The notes beneath the pieces are model-generated. The model made no database searches and was not told where the DNA came from. It saw nothing but the letters and a program-made list of their open reading frames with translations. A program made the translations under genes and the position numbers. From JALXCG01 sp026991065 [NCBI: Gemmatimonadota bacterium] (lineage in GTDB: Bacteria > GCA-2686955), in contig JALXCG010000510.1 in the NCBI GenBank assembly GCA_026991065.1, positions 1 to 5,542 of the forward strand: DNA of 5,542 nucleotides. Direction: 5' to 3'. This document shows positions 1-4,924 of this stretch, piece by piece (position 1 is the first letter of the stretch; each line of letters starts with the position of its first letter).

Positions 1-2
1 GC

Positions 3-455
3 GAATATGGGTGCAATCTCTGCGGCGAGGTCTGCCCCACCGGCGCGATCCAACCTCTTCCGCTGGCGGAGAAGCAGCGGCTGCGGATCGGTATCGCCGA
101 GGTGGAGGGGGAGCGTTGCCTGGCCATCGGTGGCGGTCAGACCTGCCTGAGCTGCACGGCCGCCTGCCCGGTCGAGGCGATCCACCTGGTGCAACTGGAG
201 CAAACCAGTGAGTGGGGCGATCGGATCGGCGGGCCACAAGTGATGGCGGAGCGCTGCATCGGCTGCGCGCTCTGCGAGGTGGCCTGCCCGGTGCAGGGCG
301 CGGCGGCGATCCGGGTGCGCCCCGATGGTCCGCAAGCGCCGCTGGCGGTGGAGTTCTTCCCCCGCCGGCGGTTCGAGCCAAGCGTCGATGCGCTCTTCCA
401 GTTGCCTGCGGTTCCGAACCGCGCCGCCGGCGCGGGGCAGCCGCCTCTTTCGTGA
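3..455 (+). CDS. 4Fe-4S ferredoxin-type protein, C-terminal part (5' end outside window)
   Basis: The frame is open from the window edge and ends at TGA 453-455, leaving the last 150 residues. Visible cysteine motifs, numbered from the first complete codon, are C4-x2-C7-x3-C11-P, then C39-x8-C48-x2-C51-x3-C55-P, then the classical C85-x2-C88-x2-C91-x3-C95-P. These fit at least two, probably three, [4Fe-4S] clusters. The phrases CNLCGEVCPTGAI and CPVEAI are typical of polyferredoxins that pass electrons between membrane quinone or reductase modules. In related proteins the ferredoxin part often follows a NapH/NosR-like membrane domain, which would lie upstream and cannot be seen here. The last 50 residues or so are proline- and arginine-rich without cysteines. 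The electron donor and acceptor cannot be told. The ferredoxin assignment is firm; the exact family is not. Confidence 0.9.
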   Translation, partial: EYGCNLCGEVCPTGAIQPLPLAEKQRLRIGIAEVEGERCLAIGGGQTCLSCTAACPVEAIHLVQLEQTSEWGDRIGGPQVMAERCIGCALCEVACPVQGAAAIRVRPDGPQAPLAVEFFPRRRFEPSVDALFQLPAVPNRAAGAGQPPLS

Positions 456-733
456 CCCGGCCTTTGTTTGTGGCCCAACCACAATTCGCGAGTCGCTGCC
501 GCCAATCGGCAGATCGGCACGGCCGGCCGGTCTCGAGGCGAGATCCGGCACAAGCGCCGGGACGACACGCCTTTCCCGATCTGATGCACTACACTCTGCC
601 GCGGGACGCGGCAGGAACGCCGATCGGGATCATCGGTGCGCTGCATCGGCGCGGTGCCCTGTTGGAGCAGATTGATCGGGCACTGCATAGCACACCCGGT
701 AAGCCCACCGCGAGTCGCCGCATGAGGTTCTGA
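452..733 (+). CDS. Possible small hypothetical protein (93 aa), GTG start overlapping the upstream stop
   Basis: A GTG at 452-454 overlaps the ferredoxin stop as GTGA, a layout typical of translationally coupled genes. The frame stays open to TGA 731-733. The first 40 residues are arginine-rich and look weakly coding. From about residue 43 (FPDLMHYTLP) to 80 (LLEQIDRAL) the sequence reads like a folded protein, with a hydrophobic IGIIGAL stretch and a probable helix. An alternative start is ATG 584, giving 49 residues. No clear Shine-Dalgarno sequence precedes either start, and I do not recognise a family. A strong GC hairpin lies inside the ORF (596-614). It could equally be a degraded remnant or non-coding spacer between the ferredoxin gene and the membrane gene at 837. 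Confidence 0.35.
   Translation: MTRPLFVAQPQFASRCRQSADRHGRPVSRRDPAQAPGRHAFPDLMHYTLPRDAAGTPIGIIGALHRRGALLEQIDRALHSTPGKPTASRRMRF
596..614. repeat. Perfect 8-bp GC inverted repeat with 3-base loop
   Basis: CTGCCGCG (596-603), loop GGA, then CGCGGCAG (607-614) form a perfect hairpin. It starts about 140 bases after the ferredoxin stop. No T-run follows on either strand, so it is not a standard intrinsic terminator. It could pause transcription, protect an mRNA end, or simply be a coincidence of high GC inside the small ORF. Confidence 0.45.
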
Positions 734-822
734 AACTCCCTCCTTTGTTCTGCAGTATGCGAACCAAGCCCGACCATCGCTTTCCGCCCGCCCCCGGGAG
801 TTGCGCCGCCCGCCCCGGAACC

Positions 823-827
823 GAAGG
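823..827 (+). promoter_or_regulatory. Ribosome binding site supporting the ATG at 837
   Basis: GAAGG lies 9 bases before ATG 837. It favours this start over the in-frame TTG at 801, which would add 12 residues rich in arginine and proline and has no such site. Confidence 0.5.
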
Positions 828-836
828 TTCGCCGTC

Positions 837-1823
837 ATGGAGAAGTTTTCCCGTTTCATCATCCTCGTCGCCATGACCATCTTCTCGGTGGTGTCGATGT
901 GGACAACCTATGTCAGCCTGACCGATTCGATCCTGCCTTACCCAACGCTGAACTTGCACCTCTGGAACGGGATCGTCTGGAACTGCTCGATCTTCGCTCT
1001 GGCGCTCTCGGTGGCTTTGGGGCTGATGCTCTTCGCCCTCAAGTTGGCCATCGTCGATGGTCACAAGCGTTTGAGCCCCGTGGGGGTGATTGGGCTGGTC
1101 ATCGTCGCTTTCATCTCCATCTCATTCAACATGGATGTGCTCTACCGCACAGCCAACCGCGATTTCTTCATCTATTACTCGAACGACAAGATGCGGAAGG
1201 TCTACGAGAGCTACCTGGTAGATGCACACCGGAGCCTGGTCGAAAAGCGGGAGGCAAACTTGAAGGCACTCGCTCGCCAGGAGGGGGAGTTAGAGGCGGA
1301 GACTCTGGGGCAGCGCAAGGCACCGCCCGGATATGGCCCCCGGGCGCGCGAGGAAGCCCACCAATTGACCGTGCTGCGCAAGACGGCGCAGGTGGAGCTG
1401 GCGGCCGCGGAAGCGGGGCTGCGCGCCGAACAGGCGGCCGATTCGCTCCTCGGATCCACGCAACCGAGCAACATCGGCGAAATCCAGGCGCTGCAGAACA
1501 GTCTGCGAATCTCTTTGAAAGAGACGGCCGCGATCAGTGGCAAGCCGCTGCCCGATCCGGTCCGCCTGGAGAGTCCGCTCTTTGCGGTTATTGCGCGCCT
1601 CTTCGATCTCAAGAGCATCGGCTACATGGAACTCTTCATTCTCGCGGTGGCCCTGCTGCTCGATCTGGGTGACATCATCGGCTACAGCCTGATCCCCAAT
1701 CGCCGGCCGAAGCTCACCGCGGATCCCACCTCTCCGCCCGCGCGGCCACTGCAGGAGCAAGAGGAACCGCGCAAGGCGCTCTGGAGCGATGCGAGCGCAG
1801 TCGGGCGGCCTCCTCTCTCCTGA
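837..1823 (+). CDS. Four-segment membrane protein with long central coiled coil, function unknown
   Basis: This intact ORF encodes 328 residues from ATG 837. Hydrophobic membrane segments are at about residues 7-27, 45-72 and 82-98. They are followed by a charged, alanine- and glutamate-rich helical region (about 125-235) with coiled-coil character, then a fourth membrane segment (about 262-287) that contains D276 and D279. The tail of about 40 residues is proline-rich and probably disordered. An odd number of segments before the coiled coil puts it on the opposite side of the membrane from the N-terminus; with K3 and R6 at the N-terminus a periplasmic or outer-face coiled coil is plausible. 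The layout resembles uncharacterised families such as DUF4407, but I cannot confirm that. No enzymatic motif is seen. Codon use is strongly GC-rich, like the ferredoxin gene, so it appears resident. It is the last plus-strand gene, converging on a minus-strand pseudogene 21 bases away. Confidence 0.85.
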   Translation: MEKFSRFIILVAMTIFSVVSMWTTYVSLTDSILPYPTLNLHLWNGIVWNCSIFALALSVALGLMLFALKLAIVDGHKRLSPVGVIGLVIVAFISISFNMDVLYRTANRDFFIYYSNDKMRKVYESYLVDAHRSLVEKREANLKALARQEGELEAETLGQRKAPPGYGPRAREEAHQLTVLRKTAQVELAAAEAGLRAEQAADSLLGSTQPSNIGEIQALQNSLRISLKETAAISGKPLPDPVRLESPLFAVIARLFDLKSIGYMELFILAVALLLDLGDIIGYSLIPNRRPKLTADPTSPPARPLQEQEEPRKALWSDASAVGRPPLS

Positions 1824-1844
1824 CCCGAAGTGATGGCCGAGTCT

Positions 1845-2919
1845 CTACGGAAAAACAAAGCGCATCAGGTTGTTGATCTCGCAGGTGTAGGCATCGACGG
1901 CGACAAATCGGTGTAGACCGCAATGACATCATTCAGAATGGCATCGGCCACCAAGTAGACCCACACCTTGCGCCGGTCCATGGCTGGAATCGCAAAAGTG
2001 TAGCTTGCCTCCGACTGGGTGCTCCAGCGGCTCCACTCGAAGCTTTGCCCCCCGTCCGTCGACCTGCGCATGATGATGGCCTGCGACTCGTAAGCGGGCC
2101 AGAAGTAGTAGACACGGCCCTGATTGTCGGTGACGATATTGGATCCGATGCCGTCTTCTACGAAGATGGTAGAGGGCATCTGTGAGGACCAGGTGTCACC
2201 GAATTCGCCCGATCTGGCGAACCACATGATGCCGAGAGCTTGCCAAGTCATGTAGATGTTGTCGACATAGGGCGAGGTCGGATACTTGTCGACTTGGTGG
2301 GAAAGTCGGCCAGCGACCACGACTCTCCACCATCCTCCGAATGGTACATCTGCTGACCGAAAAAGGGCCCGTTGACGCCGGCCACCACCACCTGCGGATT
2401 GGTCGGGCTGATCTTGATCGCCGACTCCACCGCTCCATTTGGTTCGGTCAGGCGCACTTCACCGTTCAGGAAACTGTTGCGTTAGGCACTGAAGGTTTCC
2501 TGATCCACACCTTCATCAAGATCGACCCGCAACTTGCCGTCCTGGAGTACCGCGTTGCGGTAGAGCTTGCCGTCGATCAGGTATCCACCGTAATGACCAC
2601 GGAAGTACTGGAGTGCGGAGCGGGGATAACGAAAAGGACCGGTCTGGGGGAGCCCGGGGATGCGTTCGTGGAGTTCGACCCGGAAAAAGAGGGGGATGAG
2701 GATCTGCAGGTCTTCCTCGCCGGCCCCGATCAAGCTCAGATCCTCTTGCCGCAACGTGTAGTTGCGATCGTCCCAGAGACCATAGCGGCTGAGGGATGGG
2801 TAGTCGACGCGCGGATCCGCACCACGACTCTGCACGATCTGGACCGCGCTCGCGGCACTGGCTGTGACGATAGTGGTGACGATCACCGCCACGGCTTTGA
2901 TCAGGGTACGGCGGGGCAT
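1845..2919 (-). pseudogene. Decayed secreted BNR/Asp-box (sialidase-like) protein
   Basis: The start is ATG 2919 with an AAAGGAG site at 2931-2937. Residues 1-25 are a signal peptide: arginines at 3-4, a hydrophobic stretch, and ASA before VQ. RRTLIK also permits Tat export. Three Asp boxes are visible: SEDGGESW (about 2317-2340), SGEFGDTW (2189-2212) and STDGGQSF (2039-2062), typical of beta-propeller glycosidase-like or adhesive proteins. The frame is broken in three places. An in-frame TAA sits at 2482-2484, with FSA before it and RNSFLNGEV after it in the same frame. The frame changes near 2290-2310, where Asp box 1 runs directly into VDKYPTSPY; family members usually have more blades between, so sequence has probably been lost. 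Near 1900-1915 the coding-like text moves to a third frame ending at TAG 1845-1847. Substrate is unknown. Without the N-terminal continuation or an intact propeller, a functional product is unlikely. Confidence 0.8.
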
Positions 2920-2930
2920 GATCAAGAGTT

Positions 2931-2937
2931 CTCCTTT
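2931..2937 (-). promoter_or_regulatory. Strong Shine-Dalgarno site for the BNR gene
   Basis: On the minus strand AAAGGAG lies 11 bases before ATG 2919. It selects this start over the in-frame ATG at 3042, which would add 41 residues in front of a well-formed signal peptide. Confidence 0.65.
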
Positions 2938-3182
2938 GCCTTGCGGTTGTCCGATGGGTCCCTTCCCGTCGTGCGCCTGAACCAGCGTGGTTCGCGTGTC
3001 CCGGGTGGGCAGGAGGAAAGTGATCCCCATGCGCCCCTTCACTCTGAGCGCACTCCGAACTTCTCACAAGCGAGGTGAGGATGCGCTCCTTATACCGGCG
3101 AATGAGCGCGGAGTGGTTGTCGTGAATCAGCCGGCGGTGGGAGTGGCGTCCGGATGGGCAGAAAGGGCTGTGGGCGGAGCAC

Positions 3183-3196
3183 AGGCGCTTGCGCCT
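3183..3196. repeat. Perfect 14-base palindrome
   Basis: AGGCGC (3183-3188), TT, GCGCCT (3191-3196) reads the same on both strands apart from the TT/AA centre. It lies in the spacer upstream of the BNR gene. It could be a dimer-binding operator or a small hairpin. No T-run is present. Confidence 0.5.
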
Positions 3197-3245
3197 TCTC
3201 GAATCTGGATGCGTGGCGACGAGTCGATTCCACCCCCGAGAGTCG

Positions 3246-3273
3246 GCTCCAACAGGCTGCCGGCTGTTGGAGC
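3246..3273. repeat. Perfect 10-bp inverted repeat with 8-base loop
   Basis: GCTCCAACAG (3246-3255) pairs exactly with CTGTTGGAGC (3264-3273) across the loop GCTGCCGG. It starts 34 bases downstream, on the minus strand, of the membrane-gene remnant that stops at 3307, so it could end that transcript or stabilise its 3' end. There is no T-run on either strand, so intrinsic termination is doubtful. A binding site or a mobile-element relic is also possible. Confidence 0.6.
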
Positions 3274-3306
3274 GGCTTGGGGCGTAGGTGTCAGACTCGA
3301 CTTTCA

Positions 3307-3504
3307 TCAAGTCTCCTCCACGATTGTTCTGAAGACCACAGCCAGGTAAAACATTTCCCCGAATACCGTCTCGTCCGAGCGCAACCAAGCCCATCGCTCC
3401 AGCGCACCACGCGCCCGTAATGGCAATGCATAGTGCAGAGGAACTACCGCCAACAATGCCCAATCGCGATAGTACCGCGTACTATGCCGCGCCCGGCAGA
3501 ACAA
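3307..3504 (-). pseudogene. Frame-shifted C-terminal continuation of the membrane protein
   Basis: This frame picks up where the 180-residue membrane ORF stops. The only upstream start is a TTG at 3504 without a binding site; a TGA in this frame lies just before it at 3508-3510. The translation from about YYRDWALLAVV to VFRTIVEET includes two moderately hydrophobic stretches separated by an arginine-rich loop (LRARGALERWAWLRSDE), like the end of a multi-pass membrane protein. From ATG 4024 to this TGA is 718 bases, which is 239 codons plus one base. A single inserted base would therefore explain the break. It ends in TGATG, overlapping an ATG at 3307 preceded by GGAGGAG, but no believable gene follows. 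Confidence 0.55.
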
Positions 3505-4024
3505 CGGTCACTTCAATTCCCAATAGCCTCAAGACAAGGTAGTAGCATGCTGCAAGTGTTGCCCAACACTCTGGGCAGCCGGCTTCAGAACCAAAGAACT
3601 GATACCGCCCCTTGGTAGCTTGAACAAGTAGTGCTACCCGACTGATGCTCCGGGACCGAAAAACGTCGTAGAGATCCCCCAGGTCCACTCCATCTGGTAG
3701 AGTCATGTATTCCCTGGCGGCATCAACGATTCGATGTGCCAACTTCGTAGCACGCACGACCTGCACGTGGGCGACAACCAAGCAAACGCTAAGTGATCCG
3801 AGGATAACCGTTCCCAGAGGATAGAACCACCCAGGCTCGATCCCTCCAAGACCGAACGGCAATTCCCGCATTCCGGTTTTCAGGGGGGCTCTAATCGGCT
3901 CCAGCAGAAGAACGGTCGCCACCAATAAGGTAGCCAGCCAGATGCGATTCAAAGATCGAACCTGTCCCGAGACACCGTTCGCAACGTATTTCACCAGAGG
4001 TGGCACTATCACACTATTTGTCAT
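3482..4024 (-). CDS. Multi-pass membrane protein, unknown function, probably truncated by frameshift
   Basis: ATG 4024 opens 180 residues ending at TAG 3482-3484. A weak GAAGAA site lies about 9 bases before the start. Membrane segments are at about residues 27-44, 66-90 and 154-178. Between the second and third is a soluble loop of about 60 residues rich in charged residues, with YMTLPDGVDLGDLYDVF near its middle. C150 and C153 (GCPEC) form a CxxC pair just before the third segment, which might bind metal or form a disulfide. I do not recognise the family. The protein seems to continue in another frame to 3307, so this product probably lacks its last 60 residues. It lies 88 bases downstream of the HEPN-like gene in the same direction and shares its lower GC, suggesting one transcript. 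An alternative is a genuine shorter protein with a separate overlapping ORF. Confidence 0.6.
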   Translation of the reverse strand: MTNSVIVPPLVKYVANGVSGQVRSLNRIWLATLLVATVLLLEPIRAPLKTGMRELPFGLGGIEPGWFYPLGTVILGSLSVCLVVAHVQVVRATKLAHRIVDAAREYMTLPDGVDLGDLYDVFRSRSISRVALLVQATKGRYQFFGSEAGCPECWATLAACYYLVLRLLGIEVTVVLPGAA

Positions 4025-4112
4025 AGCATCGATTCTTCATTATCGAGAATGTTTCCTGCATCCGGCCCCGCGTAACCACGCCATCATCCCCTCATGTATG
4101 TTTCTGGCACAC

Positions 4113-4910
4113 CTATGAGTTCTTTCTCCCGCCTGGATTGATCCAGGAAACCGCAAGAGATATTAGTTCTCTCACATTTTCGATCTCGCCATCAAACATT
4201 GACGCCTCATCCAGAAATTCTCCCTTCAAGTATCGTGCTCTTCCACGAAGGTCCCGGAGGCGGTTGTAGGTCTGGTACAGGTGACTAGGGACACTACCCC
4301 TGCGATAATACTTACTTGCGCGACGGTGAATCGCCTTGTGGGTCGCCTTCTTAAGGAAACCCGGATCAGGCATTGTGAGCAGAATTGCTTTCATCGCTAA
4401 TTCGCAGGCGCTGAAGAGATTGTCGACCATGGGTCGAACCAACTCTTGAGACTGAGCAAGCCGCGCACTCTCCAGGAATTCCTCGGCAGCCCCTACATGA
4501 TCGGCGGCCCTTTCCTTGTTGTAGATCGCATCAAAGGCGAGCACCCACCCGGCGCGACATCGAAGCAGTGTAATATGCCCGCAGTTGGCATCATCTTCTG
4601 GGTGAAGCTCTATATCTTCCCATCTCTCAACTTGCTCAATAGTGACTGCAGTGCCTACGGGACTTCCTGGTTTCACCGGCTCAGATAGTATGGCCTTGGC
4701 CCGGGCCCTCACCTCACCGTTCAGTCGGATCTCATTCGGCCGATCGTCCGGGTAGAAGACCACCTGTGCCTGCCACAGTGGTGCGGGCTTTGGAAGCATG
4801 CCTCGTTGTTGTCTTCGGTTTACTTCGGGCAACACGAAGATCTCCATCACGTGATTTAGAGTGCGATCTAGATCCGGGCTCTCTTTCGATGTGTTGTAGG
4901 CGTCCGGCAA
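4113..4910 (-). CDS. HEPN-like domain protein with unrecognised N-terminal domain
   Basis: The product is 265 residues if translation starts at TTG 4910, which has GGAGG 9 bases upstream. The frame stays open to ATG 5198, but the extra 96 residues look non-coding and no ATG there has a good site. ATG 4847 is another candidate start. Residues 14-132 form an alpha/beta-looking domain with conserved-looking pieces EIFVLPEV, AQVVFYPD, EIRLNGEV and GHITLLR, ending FDAIYNKE. Residues 134-257 are all-helical and HEPN-like: AAEEFLESARLA, NLFSACELAMKAILL, THKAIH, and LRDLRGRARYLKGEF. HEPN domains bind or cut RNA or nucleotides, often in toxin-antitoxin and defence loci. The only R-x(4-6)-H match is RGSVPSH (204-210), not in the usual last helix, so RNase activity is uncertain. 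The gene probably leads an operon with the membrane gene downstream. Its lower GC suggests transfer. Confidence 0.75.
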   Translation of the reverse strand: MPDAYNTSKESPDLDRTLNHVMEIFVLPEVNRRQQRGMLPKPAPLWQAQVVFYPDDRPNEIRLNGEVRARAKAILSEPVKPGSPVGTAVTIEQVERWEDIELHPEDDANCGHITLLRCRAGWVLAFDAIYNKERAADHVGAAEEFLESARLAQSQELVRPMVDNLFSACELAMKAILLTMPDPGFLKKATHKAIHRRASKYYRRGSVPSHLYQTYNRLRDLRGRARYLKGEFLDEASMFDGEIENVRELISLAVSWINPGGRKNS

Positions 4911-4916
4911 AACCAC

Positions 4917-4924
4917 CAGCCTCC
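4917..4924 (-). promoter_or_regulatory. Shine-Dalgarno site deciding the HEPN-protein start
   Basis: On the minus strand GGAGG (complement of 4920-4924) lies 9 bases before TTG 4910. It is the only convincing site near the point where the translation becomes protein-like, so it favours this rare start codon. Confidence 0.4.

Larger units (their letters stand above)
2938..3306. other. Gene-free spacer with two inverted repeats
   Basis: I see no convincing gene here. A minus-strand frame opens at ATG 3307 behind a GGAGGAG site and runs through the spacer into the BNR gene in a different frame; its text is arginine-, serine- and histidine-rich and not protein-like. A plus-strand ORF at 3029-3349 has an AGGAGGAAAG-like site but a low-complexity, valine-rich translation. 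A minus-strand TATAAG (complement of 3090-3095) could be a -10 element for the BNR gene, though no matching -35 is clear. The two inverted repeats are listed separately. Confidence 0.5.

Noticed and set aside
137-880. Minus-strand ORF of 247 residues across the ferredoxin region
   Set aside because: It is the antisense shadow of the cysteine-rich ferredoxin gene and is full of arginine, serine and cysteine without any motif.
899-1672. Plus-strand alternative frame of 257 residues inside the membrane gene
   Set aside because: It is a glycine-, arginine- and alanine-rich shadow typical of high-GC genes; the other frame has clear membrane segments.
2516-3307. Minus-strand open frame of 264 codons starting at ATG 3307
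   Set aside because: Most of it is the wrong-frame shadow of the BNR gene, and the part before that is arginine-, serine- and histidine-rich and not protein-like. Only its start signal is kept as a finding.
3029-3349. Plus-strand ORF of 106 residues with an AGGAGGAAAG-like site upstream
   Set aside because: The translation is low-complexity and valine/alanine-rich. It overlaps both inverted repeats and the end of the opposite-strand membrane gene, and no domain is visible.
4039-4044. GATAAT on the minus strand as a -10 promoter element for the membrane gene
   Set aside because: No acceptable -35 lies about 17 bases upstream, and it falls within 20 bases of the start codon.
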